A DNA stretch of 64,000 nucleotides from Limosilactobacillus sp. Lineage in GTDB: Bacteria > Bacillota > Bacilli > Lactobacillales > Lactobacillaceae. Numbering within the stretch: the stretch's first letter is position 1; each line of letters starts with the position of its first letter. The stretch spans positions 1,970,176-2,034,175 of the forward strand of contig NZ_JAKVPE010000001.1 of NCBI RefSeq assembly GCF_022482365.1, written 5' to 3'. Of the stretch, positions 41,848 through 50,937 are shown piece by piece. The notes below the pieces were generated by a model that worked only from the letters and a program-made list of their open reading frames with translations, did not search any database and was not told the DNA's origin. Position numbers and translations under genes: made by a program.

Positions 41848-42156
41848 ATGATGCGCGGAATGAACATGCAACAGATGATGAAGCAGGCCAAGGCAATGCA
41901 AAAGAAAATGATGGCCGAACACGAGGAACTGACCAAGCAGGAATTTGTCGGCAAGGCCCCCGATGACATGGTAACTGCCACCTTCACCGGTGATAACAAG
42001 CTGGTCGACCTCAAGATCAACAAGGAGGCCGTTGATCCCGACGATATCGACATGCTCCAGGACCTGGTCGTTGCCGCAATCAATGACGGTATCAGCAAGG
42101 TTAATGATGCCACGCAGAAGTCCCTGGGCAAGTACACCAACGGGATGGGGATGTAA
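41848..42156 (+). CDS. ybaB: Nucleoid-associated protein, YbaB/EbfC family
   Basis: 102-residue DNA-binding protein. Met/Gln/Lys-rich N-terminus ([20 protein letters not shown]), the conserved [34 protein letters not shown] core, and a short C-terminus. The dnaX-ybaB-recR order is conserved across bacteria. recR starts 3 nt after the stop. Confidence 0.95.
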   Translation: MMRGMNMQQMMKQAKAMQKKMMAEHEELTKQEFVGKAPDDMVTATFTGDNKLVDLKINKEAVDPDDIDMLQDLVVAAINDGISKVNDATQKSLGKYTNGMGM

Positions 42157-42159
42157 TCC

Positions 42160-42759
42160 ATGCAGTACCCGGAACCCCTTGCCAAGCTGATTGAGAGCTA
42201 CACCAAGCTCCCGGGAATCGGACAGAAAACGGCAACCCGGTTGGCCTTTTACACGCTGGGCATGGAGGATGACGACGTGACCAATTTTGCCAAGTCGCTT
42301 CTCTCCGCCAAGCGGGACCTGCATCCCTGCAGCATCTGCGGCAACATCACCGAGGACGATCCCTGCCCGATCTGCAAGGACAAGACCCGTGATCGTTCCC
42401 AGATCCTGGTGGTGGAACAGTCCCAAGACATCATGGCGATGGAGCGGATGCACGAATATCATGGTCTCTACCATGTCTTAGAGGGCGTGATCTCGCCCGT
42501 TGCCGGAACCGGCCCGGAGGACATTAACATCACCAGCCTGTTGAAGCGGCTGAAGGCCAACGACGAGGTCAAGGAGGTCATCATCGCCACCAACGCCTCC
42601 GCGGATGGGGAACTGACGGCCGGATACTTGGCCAAGCTGATCAAACCGGCGGGGATCAAGGTCACCCGCCTGGCCCACGGGCTTTCGGTCGGGGCCGACA
42701 TTGACTACGCCGATGAGATGACGCTTTTTAAGGCGGTTCAAGGACGAACGGAGATGTAA
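42160..42759 (+). CDS. recR: Recombination protein RecR
   Basis: Works with RecF/RecO to load RecA at gaps. 199 residues: helix-hairpin-helix ([14 protein letters not shown], about 15-28), C4 zinc finger CSICGNI...DPCPIC (about 57-72) and Toprim domain ([28 protein letters not shown]). It ends with typical RecR residues ([15 protein letters not shown]). Coupled to ybaB. Confidence 0.96.
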   Translation: MQYPEPLAKLIESYTKLPGIGQKTATRLAFYTLGMEDDDVTNFAKSLLSAKRDLHPCSICGNITEDDPCPICKDKTRDRSQILVVEQSQDIMAMERMHEYHGLYHVLEGVISPVAGTGPEDINITSLLKRLKANDEVKEVIIATNASADGELTAGYLAKLIKPAGIKVTRLAHGLSVGADIDYADEMTLFKAVQGRTEM

Positions 42760-42761
42760 TT

Positions 42762-43010
42762 ATGCTGTTTAAGCATCCAAAACATGAAATTGAAAAGCAG
42801 CGCGACCAGCACCTCTTGAGCACGATCTATGCGGTCAAGGGCAGCTGGGACCATGCCAAGGAGACGGAGCGGGCGGTCTACGAGGCCAACGTCAGCTCTG
42901 AGCTTCACGACCGGGCCCACATGCAGGAGCAGAAGTACCTTTACCTGTACCGCCTGGCGCGCAAGTACCACGTTCACGGCCAGCTCAACCAGGGCGTGAT
43001 TGGCCGCTAG
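42762..43010 (+). CDS. yaaL: DUF2508 family protein (YaaL-like)
   Basis: 82-residue helical protein beginning MLFKHPKHEIEKQRDQHLLSTIYAVKGSWDHAKE, in the recR-yaaL-tmk position conserved in Firmicutes. Function is unknown. GGAG in the recR end serves its ATG, 2 nt after the recR stop. Confidence 0.85.
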   Translation: MLFKHPKHEIEKQRDQHLLSTIYAVKGSWDHAKETERAVYEANVSSELHDRAHMQEQKYLYLYRLARKYHVHGQLNQGVIGR

Positions 43011-43024
43011 AGGGGATGAAGGCC

Positions 43025-43678
43025 ATGAAGGGAAAATTTATTTCTTTTGAAGGGTCCGATGGTGCCGGAAAGACCAGTGTTCTGCGGGCAATCCGGGCCG
43101 ACCTGGAAAAGCAGTTGGGAGATGCAGCGGTCATGTACACCCGGGAGCCGGGCGGTGACCACATCTCGGAACAGATTCGCCAGATCCTGATGGACAGCGA
43201 GAACACCGCCATGGACGCCCGCACCGAGGCGCTGCTCTTTGCGGCGGCCCGGCGCCAGCACGTGGTCGCCGACCTCAAGCCGGCCCTGGCGGCGGGGAAG
43301 GTGATCCTGTGTGATCGCTACGTCGATAGTTCGATTGCCTACCAGGGAGCGGCCCGCCACCTTGGTGAGCAGGAGGTCTGGCAGATCAACCAGTTTGCCA
43401 TCGACGGACTGATGCCGGAGTTGACGATCTACCTGGACATCCCGACCGAACTGGGCTTAAAGCGGATCGCCACCCACCGGACGGATGAGGTCAACCGTTT
43501 GGATAAGGAACAGCTGGACTTCTACCACGCGGTTCGCCATTCTTACCTGCGCCTGGCGGAGAAAGAACCGGCGCGAATTAAGACGATTAACGCCAGCCAA
43601 TCCCTTGACCGGGTGATTGCCGACGTCAAGGCCGCCATGCACGCCAAGTTTACCGATCTATTTGCCAATGAATTCTAA
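43025..43678 (+). CDS. tmk: Thymidylate kinase
   Basis: Phosphorylates dTMP to dTDP. 217 residues: P-loop FEGSDGAGKTS (about 7-17), TREPGGDHISEQIR (DRX/TRE loop), LCDRYVDSSIAYQGAAR (about 100-116) and the LID region HRTDEVNRLDKEQ. GAGGGG (43010-43015) is too close to the ATG at 43016, so the ATG at 43025 (MKGKFISFEG) is chosen. Confidence 0.95.
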   Translation: MKGKFISFEGSDGAGKTSVLRAIRADLEKQLGDAAVMYTREPGGDHISEQIRQILMDSENTAMDARTEALLFAAARRQHVVADLKPALAAGKVILCDRYVDSSIAYQGAARHLGEQEVWQINQFAIDGLMPELTIYLDIPTELGLKRIATHRTDEVNRLDKEQLDFYHAVRHSYLRLAEKEPARIKTINASQSLDRVIADVKAAMHAKFTDLFANEF

Positions 43679-43690
43679 GAGGTGATTACT

Positions 43691-44011
43691 ATGAAGATGC
43701 TCGTCGTGATTGTCCAATCCAAGGACAGCAACCGCCTGCGCAAGGCACTGACCGCCGCTAATATTCAGATGACCCAGCTTTCCACGACCGGGGGCTTTTT
43801 GCGTGAGGGCAACGCCACTTTCCTGATTGGAATTGAGGATGACCGGGTCCAGGATGTCCTGGACGTGATCAAGAAGAACGCCAAGTCGCGTGAACAGTAC
43901 ATCACGTCACAGATGCATGATGTCGAGGGCGGTTCGGCCTTCCCGGTCAACGTCAAGGTCGGGGGCGCCACCGTGTTCGTCCTGCCGGTTGATCAGTTTA
44001 TCAAATTCTAA
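43691..44011 (+). CDS. darA: Cyclic-di-AMP receptor, PII-like (DarA/PstA)
   Basis: 106-residue PII-like trimeric protein known in Firmicutes to bind c-di-AMP. Start at ATG 43691 (MKMLVVIVQSKDSNRL), with GAGGTG 6-12 nt upstream; an in-frame GTG at 43682 is inside that site. Diagnostic TTGGFLREGNATFLIGIEDDRV (T-loop/ligand region, split by a short turn) and a C-terminal GGATVFVLPVDQF. Between tmk and holB as usual. Confidence 0.92.
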   Translation: MKMLVVIVQSKDSNRLRKALTAANIQMTQLSTTGGFLREGNATFLIGIEDDRVQDVLDVIKKNAKSREQYITSQMHDVEGGSAFPVNVKVGGATVFVLPVDQFIKF

Positions 44012-44024
44012 GTGAGGGATTAGC

Positions 44025-45047
44025 GTGACAACGAGTGCACAGCCACGGGCAGAACAGCTTCAGCCTCAAGTCGTTGAGCGATTAAAGCAGGTTTTAAATC
44101 ATCATGAACTGGCCCACGCCTACCTGCTGGTGGGACCCACCGGCTCGGGCAAGGGAGAAATCGCGCGGTGGCTTGCCCTGCGCCTTTTCTGTCTGCACCC
44201 GGTGAACAATGAGCCGGACCTAACCTGTGCGGAGTGTCAGCGGATTCTGACTGGCAACCATCCAGACATCGTGACGGCCGCGGCCACGGGGCGGCAGATC
44301 AAGGTTGACGAGATTCGCCACCTGAAGGCCGAATTTACCAAGAGCGCGATGGAGGGCGACCAGAAGATCTTCATCATCCGGGACGCGGAGAAGATGACCA
44401 CCGGGGCGGCCAACAGCCTGCTCAAGTTCATCGAGGAGCCCGGCCCGGGAGTCTACATCCTGATGCTGACTAGCAACAAGAGCGCCGTCTTGCCAACGAT
44501 CCGCTCCCGGACCCAGGTAATCGAGATGCAGCCCTTGCCGCGAGCAGCGCTCTTAGAAGAGCTGGCCAAGGCAGAGGTGCCACTTGAGCAACGGTCCGTG
44601 GCGGTCGGCCTGACCGACTCGATCACTGAGGTGCAGAATTGGTGCCAAGACAATTGGCTCGGCCAAGCGATTGCCGGCGTCAGTAAATGGTACAATCAGG
44701 TCAGCCAGGGGAACATGTTGGCCTTTGTCTCGGTCCAGACCGTAATTCAAAAGCTGGCCACGGATCGGGAGAGGCAGCAGGTGCTTCTCGACCTGATCAC
44801 CCTGATTTGGCGTGACACCCTCCTGGTAGCCAACGGCATTACCGGTGATGACCGCTTGCACTTCATCGGCGCCCAGTCGCAATTGCAGGCGGTGGCCGGC
44901 CAGTACACGATGGCCCAGCTGCTAGCGGTCAGTCAGCTGACCCTGGGGATTCGCCACCAGCTCAGCCAGAACATTAACTTTCAAAACATTGTTGAACAAT
45001 TGACGATTCAGATCGTCCAGACCTTGCGGGGGCAAAAGCATGAGTGA
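44025..45047 (+). CDS. holB: DNA polymerase III delta' subunit
   Basis: Clamp-loader stator subunit. 340 residues, GTG start (44025). VGPTGSGKGEIARWLALRLFC P-loop-like region, zinc motif CLHPVNNEPDLTCAEC (about 56-74), IFIIRDAEKMTTGAANSLLKFIEEP (about 105-130) and SNKSAVLPTIRSR. Its end overlaps yabA by 8 nt. Confidence 0.93.
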   Translation: MTTSAQPRAEQLQPQVVERLKQVLNHHELAHAYLLVGPTGSGKGEIARWLALRLFCLHPVNNEPDLTCAECQRILTGNHPDIVTAAATGRQIKVDEIRHLKAEFTKSAMEGDQKIFIIRDAEKMTTGAANSLLKFIEEPGPGVYILMLTSNKSAVLPTIRSRTQVIEMQPLPRAALLEELAKAEVPLEQRSVAVGLTDSITEVQNWCQDNWLGQAIAGVSKWYNQVSQGNMLAFVSVQTVIQKLATDRERQQVLLDLITLIWRDTLLVANGITGDDRLHFIGAQSQLQAVAGQYTMAQLLAVSQLTLGIRHQLSQNINFQNIVEQLTIQIVQTLRGQKHE

Positions 45048-45390
45048 ACAAAAAGCAAATGAGAATATTTATGACCGCTTTGCCCAGGTGACCAAGCAGA
45101 CCCGGGAATTGGTGGCCAACATGGAGCAGCTGCAGAATCAGATTACCGAGGTTCTGGAGCAAAACGTGGAGCTTTCCATCGAAAACGACCACCTGCGCCA
45201 AGCAATCAAGAAGATGAAGGATGCCAACGGGGAACCGCAGCTGTCGGGCTCACGGCAGAACTTAAAGGAGCTCTACCAGCAGGGCTTCCACGTCTGCAGC
45301 GAATACTTCGGCAAACGACTGGCCCCCGGCGAGTCCTGTGCCTTCTGCACCGACGTGATTTTCGGCCATGATCCGGACCAAGCAAAGTAG
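45040..45390 (+). CDS. yabA: Replication initiation control protein YabA
   Basis: Negative regulator of DnaA-driven initiation that tethers DnaA to the clamp. 116 residues: N-terminal coiled coil (QVTKQTRELVANMEQLQNQITEVLEQNVELSIEN, about 13-46 with leucine/valine heptads) and a C-terminal zinc-binding HVCSEYFGK...GESCAFC. Start overlaps the holB end. Confidence 0.93.
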   Translation: MSEQKANENIYDRFAQVTKQTRELVANMEQLQNQITEVLEQNVELSIENDHLRQAIKKMKDANGEPQLSGSRQNLKELYQQGFHVCSEYFGKRLAPGESCAFCTDVIFGHDPDQAK

Positions 45391-45397
45391 GTGAACC

Positions 45398-46264
45398 ATG
45401 CAACAGATTAGCAGTTTCAAAAATCAAACGGGGGGTTGCCTCTACCTGGTACCAACCCCGATTGGCAACCTTGATGACATGACTTTTCGGGCGATCAAAA
45501 CCCTCCGTGACGTCGACCTGATCGCCGCCGAGGACACCCGACACACCCAGCAGCTGCTCAACCACTTTGAGATCAGCACCCGGGAGATCAGCTTTCACGA
45601 ACACAACACCGAGCAGCGCATCCCCGAGTTGATCGCCAAGCTCAAGGACGGGCAAAAGATCGCCCAGTGCAGCGACGCGGGGATGCCGTCGATTTCGGAC
45701 CCCGGCAAGGAGCTGGTGGCCGCGGCGGTCAAGGAGGGAATTCCGGTCGTTCCACTGCCGGGTGCCAATGCCGGGCTGACGGCACTGATTGCCTCTGGCT
45801 TAGTTCCCCAACCCTTCTACTTTTATGGCTTCCTAGAGCGCAAGCACCAGCAGCAGGTGACCGCCTTAGAAGAACTGGTCAACCGGCCGGAGACGATGAT
45901 CTTCTACGAGGCCCCACACCGCCTGAAAAAGACCCTGGCGGCGATGGCCGAGGTCTTTGGAGACGAGCGACCGGCCGTCCTCGCCCGGGAGTTGACCAAG
46001 CGCTACGAAGAGTTCAGCCGGGGAAGTCTCGGCGAGTTGCGGGACTGGTTTGAAAGCCACGAGGCCCGGGGCGAATTTGTCGTCCTCGTGGCGGGGAACC
46101 CGCATCCAAATAAACAAGAAGACGAGGGTCGGCCCCAATCGCTTCAGGAACAGATCGACGCGGCGATTGTCGACGGCCTGTCGACCAACGCCGCTATTAA
46201 GCTGGTGGCCAAACGTAACGGGATCAAGCGTCAGGACCTCTACAAGCAGTACCACAACCTCTAG
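45398..46264 (+). CDS. rsmI: 16S rRNA (cytidine-1402-2'-O)-methyltransferase
   Basis: 288-residue tetrapyrrole-methylase-fold enzyme. LYLVPTPIGNLDDMTFRAIK (about 13-32), AEDTRHTQQLLNHF, CSDAGMPSISDPG (about 90-102) and PLPGANAGLTALIASGL are the RsmI signature blocks. Follows yabA by 7 nt in the conserved holB-yabA-rsmI order. Confidence 0.95.
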   Translation: MQQISSFKNQTGGCLYLVPTPIGNLDDMTFRAIKTLRDVDLIAAEDTRHTQQLLNHFEISTREISFHEHNTEQRIPELIAKLKDGQKIAQCSDAGMPSISDPGKELVAAAVKEGIPVVPLPGANAGLTALIASGLVPQPFYFYGFLERKHQQQVTALEELVNRPETMIFYEAPHRLKKTLAAMAEVFGDERPAVLARELTKRYEEFSRGSLGELRDWFESHEARGEFVVLVAGNPHPNKQEDEGRPQSLQEQIDAAIVDGLSTNAAIKLVAKRNGIKRQDLYKQYHNL

Positions 46265-46277
46265 GAAGGGGATTCGA

Positions 46278-47033
46278 ATGGATTTACAACAAAACAAGCA
46301 AACCTATGAAATGCCCCACCTGTTGACCTATTACGAGTGTGACGATACCGGTCGCCCCAGCCTCAGCATGGTATTGAGCATGATGACGATGGTTTCCGAT
46401 GCCCACAGCATGTCACTGGGGATGGATACCGCGACGGTGCAGTCCACCGGGGGTGCCTGGGTGATTACCGCCTACGAGGGGGAGTTCACCAAAGAGCAGC
46501 CAACCTTTGGCGACACCGTGATCCTGGGGACCCGGGCCCTAGCTTATAACCGCTTCTTCGCCTTGCGGGAATTCTGGCTGACCGACCCGGACCACCGGAT
46601 CAAGTACGCCCACTTCCGGGCCAACTTTGTCTTCATGAATCTGGAGAAGCGGCGGTTGATGTCGATTCCCGAAGAACTGATCAGCCGCTTTGACTCGCCG
46701 CAGGAGAAGCGGCTGCCCCGCCTTGCCCAGCCCGCTGAAGTCACGGAGCCGGCCAAGGAGCAGGAGTACCGGGTGCGCTACTTTGACATCGACGTTAACC
46801 ACCACGTCAACAACGCCCGCTACTTCGACTGGCTGCTGGATCCGCTGGGGAGCCAGTTCTTGCGGACTCACCACCTGACCAGAATGGCGATTAAGTATGA
46901 GCACGAGGTTCGCGAGGGTGCCACGGTCACCAGTCGCTGTCAGGTGCTTGACGAGCCAGGTCAGCTGACCAGCCGCCATGCGATCGTGGTGGACGGTCAG
47001 ACCTGTGCCCAGGCCGAATTTCACTGGGCCTAA
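46278..47033 (+). CDS. Acyl-ACP thioesterase
   Basis: Releases fatty acids from acyl carrier protein. 251 residues from ATG 46278 (GGAAGGGGATTC upstream); a longer upstream frame overlaps rsmI and is rejected. Two hot-dog domains: the first opens with YEMPHLLTYYECDDTGRPSLS, the second contains YRVRYFDIDVNHHVNN (about 165-180), the FatA/FatB-type catalytic Asn/His region. Follows rsmI as in other lactobacilli and is then terminated. Confidence 0.9.
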   Translation: MDLQQNKQTYEMPHLLTYYECDDTGRPSLSMVLSMMTMVSDAHSMSLGMDTATVQSTGGAWVITAYEGEFTKEQPTFGDTVILGTRALAYNRFFALREFWLTDPDHRIKYAHFRANFVFMNLEKRRLMSIPEELISRFDSPQEKRLPRLAQPAEVTEPAKEQEYRVRYFDIDVNHHVNNARYFDWLLDPLGSQFLRTHHLTRMAIKYEHEVREGATVTSRCQVLDEPGQLTSRHAIVVDGQTCAQAEFHWA

Positions 47034-47041
47034 ATAATTAG

Positions 47042-47079
47042 TAAAAGAAGTCATTTCGCGTGAAATGGCTTCTTTTTTA
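47042..47079 (+). terminator. Terminator after the thioesterase gene
   Basis: AAAGAAGTCATTTC/GAAATGGCTTCTTTTTT; closes the dnaX-thioesterase run. Confidence 0.85.
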
Positions 47080-47168
47080 TTAATATTTGGTCCTTTCGCT
47101 GTGGTGGCGGAGGTGAATGTTCTATAATTAACAATAGATGAAGAATTATCAAGATAGGAGTGGTTGGC

Positions 47169-48680
47169 GTGAAGAATTCATTGACTGCAGTGATTTATTT
47201 GGAGCCTGACCAGGTAAGCCTGCGCATCTTGGAACTGCCCAAGGGCCGGGTGATTAATGACGTCCGTTCGGGAGAACTGATGGTTGGCAGGGGCAACATT
47301 GCCAACTATGCCCAAAACATGGAAGCCATTGTGAACAACCTGGAGGGCTTCAAGCAGCTGCTGAAAGATTATCAAGTTGAAGACGTTCATTTCTACGGGG
47401 CAATTGAGGACCTTGATCCGGTCGACGCCCGTTACGTCGGCGATCAACTGGAGGTCCGGACCGGCCTGAAGGTACAGTGGCTCAACAACAACCAGCTGAT
47501 GGCCCAGACGATGGGCTGCGTTGTGACCACCCTGCCTGAATTCAAGGAATTAAGCAAGCACTGCCTGTACCTGCTGACGCTGGGGCTGGACACGGTAACG
47601 CTGGCCTTCTTCCACCACGGCAATTTTGAAAAGCAGTGGGACCTCGATCTCGGGGGTGCCAAGATCAGCCGGCTCGTCCAGCGGCTCCGGCAGACGACCA
47701 CGAACCCGCAGGAAATTATTCAGGACTACATCAACTCCAAACTGGAGTACATTTCACCTGAACTGAAGCGGAAGAAGCGGACGGTGCTGCTGATTCAAAA
47801 CGCACCGGTTCTCAACCATCACTACATTCCACGTGGTGAGCACCTGGCAGAGGTTCCCGAAGCACCATTGGACAAGGTCGATCAGGAATTGGGCATTCGG
47901 CCGGGCAGCCACGGCGCTTGGATCAGCAGTGCGCTGACTGATGCGGAGCGGCGGGTTAACCTGCCGAACTACCTGGTCATTGCCCGGACCGCCCACCTGG
48001 TTCACCCGTTGAGCATCTACGTTACCGATATTTCGATGATGGATGGGCTGGTCAACGGGACGATCGACGCGGGCGCCCAGAGTCAGATCAATACGATGAT
48101 CCGGACCTCGGCCGACGACATTGCCCAGCGTTACGGGATTGACATGGCCCACCAGGAGTTCGTGACCAAGTTTGCCTGCCAGTTCTTCGACCAGTTGCGG
48201 CCGATTCACCGGTTGGATAACCATGCCCGCCTGCTGCTGGAGATCGCCAGCAAGGTCGACGACATCGGGAACTTCATTAACCAGAAGGGCCACTACCGGC
48301 ACTCAGCCTACATCCTGGAGGCTAACCCACTGATCGGACTGTCGGATAAGGATAACCAGATTATCGCCGAGGTGGCCCGTTACCACAGTGCCGAGTCGCC
48401 AACGGCCACCCAGGCCCACTATCGGCACATGGACGACGACATTCAATTGACGGTGGCCAAACTGGCGGCCATCCTGCGGTTAGTTGACGCACTGGATGAC
48501 TCACGCCAGCAGAAGATCTCGGCCATTAAGTTAAAGCTGACGAGCGACCAGGTATTGAAGATCAAGGCCACGGCTAACGACGACCTAGTCCTTGAAAAGT
48601 GGTCATTTAGCAAGAAATCCAAGCTATTCAATGACGTCTTCGGCATTCAGCCGGTATTAATTGAGAGGGGCGAAAACTAA
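47169..48680 (+). CDS. Ppx/GppA-like protein, probably catalytically degenerate
   Basis: 503 residues from GTG 47169; a GTG at 47160 overlaps the GGAG Shine-Dalgarno. The architecture is that of long exopolyphosphatase-like proteins: an actin-fold N-terminal half and an HD-type C-terminal half (LLEIASKVDDIGNFIN, HYRHSAYIL, VARYHS, about 355-420). The phosphate-1 motif DLGSNS seen in the second ppx of this cluster is replaced here (AVIYLEPDQVSLRI), and the HD dyad reads VDDIG. Upstream of and adjacent to ppk; a regulatory or scaffolding role in polyphosphate metabolism is inferred. Confidence 0.75.
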   Translation: MKNSLTAVIYLEPDQVSLRILELPKGRVINDVRSGELMVGRGNIANYAQNMEAIVNNLEGFKQLLKDYQVEDVHFYGAIEDLDPVDARYVGDQLEVRTGLKVQWLNNNQLMAQTMGCVVTTLPEFKELSKHCLYLLTLGLDTVTLAFFHHGNFEKQWDLDLGGAKISRLVQRLRQTTTNPQEIIQDYINSKLEYISPELKRKKRTVLLIQNAPVLNHHYIPRGEHLAEVPEAPLDKVDQELGIRPGSHGAWISSALTDAERRVNLPNYLVIARTAHLVHPLSIYVTDISMMDGLVNGTIDAGAQSQINTMIRTSADDIAQRYGIDMAHQEFVTKFACQFFDQLRPIHRLDNHARLLLEIASKVDDIGNFINQKGHYRHSAYILEANPLIGLSDKDNQIIAEVARYHSAESPTATQAHYRHMDDDIQLTVAKLAAILRLVDALDDSRQQKISAIKLKLTSDQVLKIKATANDDLVLEKWSFSKKSKLFNDVFGIQPVLIERGEN

Positions 48681-48681
48681 C

Positions 48682-50937
48682 ATGTACAAAGATTTCTATA
48701 AACCAGAAAACTATGTCAACCGGGAGTTGAGCTGGATCGACTTCAACGGCCGGGTCCTCGGTGAGGCAATCGACACCAACAACCCGTTGCTGGAACGAGC
48801 TAACTTCCTGGGAATCACGCAGAGCAACGTTGACGAATTCTTCATGGTCCGGGTGGCTTCCCTCCACAAACTGGCCGCTGCCAACGTCACGACGACCGAT
48901 GCTTCCGGCCTGACGCCGCAGGAGCAATTGGATGCCGTCAACGAAAAGGAGCACCGGATGGTTGAGGAGCGTTACCGGGTCTACAACCAGGAGATCATCC
49001 CCCAGCTGGCAGAGCAAAACATCACCATTCTGCATATCGCCGACCTTGACGACAAGCAGTACGAATTCATCCGCCGGTACTTCAACGACGAACTGATGCC
49101 GGTGCTAACGCCGATGGCCGACGACAGCTCCCGGCCGTTCCCGTTTATCTCCAACAACTCCTTGAACATCGCCGTTCAGCTGCGTCGCGACCCGGAGCAG
49201 CGGGCTGAGTCGATGAAGACCAAGGAGATCCTGGAAGGGGACCAGGAAGTCGAACGCCACCAGAATGAGCCGCACGACGATTCCCGGGAGGCCGACATCA
49301 AGTTTGCCACCGTCCGGGTTCCGGACATTTACAAGCGGCTGGTGCGCCTGCCGGGTGAGAACAACTTCATCCTGATCGACGAGTTGATCAAGGAATTCAT
49401 GTCCCTGCTCTTCCCGGGCTACCAGATCATCAAGACGGCAACCTACCGGGTCATGCGGGACATGGACCTCGATGTGGCCGAAGAAGATACCTCCGACCTG
49501 CTGCGGGCCGTTAAGCAGCAGCTGCGTGATCGGGAGCACGGTCAGGTAATGCGGCTAGAGGTCGAACACGACATCGACCCGTGGCTGGAAAACCAATTGA
49601 TCGACAACCTCCACGTCAGCGAGCGGTCCCTCTACCGGGTGGACGGGCCGGTTGACCTGACCTTCCTGAAGAAATTATCTGGAATGGTCGACGGCCACGA
49701 CGACCTGCGCTACAAGCCGTACAAGTCCTACCTCAACCCAAAGATGGACATGGATCACAACATTTTCCAGGCCATTCGGGAAAAGGACTACCTGATGCAG
49801 CACCCGTACGACAGCTTTGACGCCGTCGTCAACTTTGTCCACCAGGCAGCCCTCGATCCGAAGGTACTGGCGATCAAGATGACCCTCTACCGGGTTTCCG
49901 GCAATTCGCCAATCATCAAGTACCTGGGGATGGCCGCCCAGCGGGGCAAGCAGGTCACCGTCCTGGTCGAAGTCAAGGCCCGGTTCGACGAGCAAAACAA
50001 CGTTCGGTGGGCCCAGCGGCTGGAACAGATGGGCTGCCACGTTATCTACGGTCTGGTTGGCCTGAAGACTCACTGTAAGGTCACCCTGGTCATTCGGCGG
50101 GACGAGGACGGCCTGCGGCGTTACATGCACCTGGGAACGGGGAACTACAACGACGTCACCGCTCATTTCTACACCGATATGGGCCTCTTCACCTGCGACC
50201 ACGAGATCGGCATCGACATGACCAACCTCTTCAACATGCTGTCCGGGTTCGCCCGGCCGCCGTACTTCCGGCAGCTGCGGGTTTCACCGGACGGGATCCG
50301 GGAATTCATCAACCAGAAGATCGACGAGCAAATCGAGGTGGCCAAGAGCGGCAACCCGGCCCTGATCCGGATGAAGATGAACTCACTCTCCGACAAACAG
50401 ATTATTGCCCGGCTCTATGATGCCGCCGCTAACGGGGTTAAGATCCAGCTGATCGTCCGGGGGATCACCTGCCTGAGAAACGATTTGCCGGAACTGCACG
50501 ACAACATCGAGGTGCACTCCATCGTCGGCCGCTTCCTCGAGCACTCGCGGATCTACTACTTCAAGAGCAACGGTCACGAGGAAATCTACCTGGCCAGTGC
50601 CGACATGATGACCCGGAACCTGAACCGGCGGGTGGAAGAACTCTATCCGGTCAAGGAGGCGGACACCAAGGCCCGGGCAATCCACATTCTGGACGCGATG
50701 TGGCGTGACAACACCAAGGCCCGGATCCTGGAAGGGGACCACTACGAGCGGATTGACCGTGGGGATGCCCAGCCGTTCAACTCTCAGGAATACTTTGTGG
50801 CCGAGGCAGAAAAAATGTACAAGCAGGAACACCACCAACGCAAGAACCAGCGGCACCTGTCAACGGTCTTCGAGACCCTGAGCAAGCACGTGCCGTCACT
50901 GCACCTCGACCACGGGAAGGATGATTCTAATGACTAA
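48682..50937 (+). CDS. ppk: Polyphosphate kinase 1
   Basis: Reversibly polymerises ATP gamma-phosphate into polyphosphate. 751 residues from MYKDFYKPENYVNRELSW, the N-domain start. Active-site histidines lie in LVGLKTHCKVTLV (about 455, autophosphorylated) and EHSRIYYF (about 615). MTLYRVSGNSPI and ARFDEQNNVRWA are further conserved blocks. An in-frame TTG at 48661 is in the previous gene and rejected. The stop overlaps the next gene, so the three genes form one operon. Confidence 0.95.
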   Translation: MYKDFYKPENYVNRELSWIDFNGRVLGEAIDTNNPLLERANFLGITQSNVDEFFMVRVASLHKLAAANVTTTDASGLTPQEQLDAVNEKEHRMVEERYRVYNQEIIPQLAEQNITILHIADLDDKQYEFIRRYFNDELMPVLTPMADDSSRPFPFISNNSLNIAVQLRRDPEQRAESMKTKEILEGDQEVERHQNEPHDDSREADIKFATVRVPDIYKRLVRLPGENNFILIDELIKEFMSLLFPGYQIIKTATYRVMRDMDLDVAEEDTSDLLRAVKQQLRDREHGQVMRLEVEHDIDPWLENQLIDNLHVSERSLYRVDGPVDLTFLKKLSGMVDGHDDLRYKPYKSYLNPKMDMDHNIFQAIREKDYLMQHPYDSFDAVVNFVHQAALDPKVLAIKMTLYRVSGNSPIIKYLGMAAQRGKQVTVLVEVKARFDEQNNVRWAQRLEQMGCHVIYGLVGLKTHCKVTLVIRRDEDGLRRYMHLGTGNYNDVTAHFYTDMGLFTCDHEIGIDMTNLFNMLSGFARPPYFRQLRVSPDGIREFINQKIDEQIEVAKSGNPALIRMKMNSLSDKQIIARLYDAAANGVKIQLIVRGITCLRNDLPELHDNIEVHSIVGRFLEHSRIYYFKSNGHEEIYLASADMMTRNLNRRVEELYPVKEADTKARAIHILDAMWRDNTKARILEGDHYERIDRGDAQPFNSQEYFVAEAEKMYKQEHHQRKNQRHLSTVFETLSKHVPSLHLDHGKDDSND

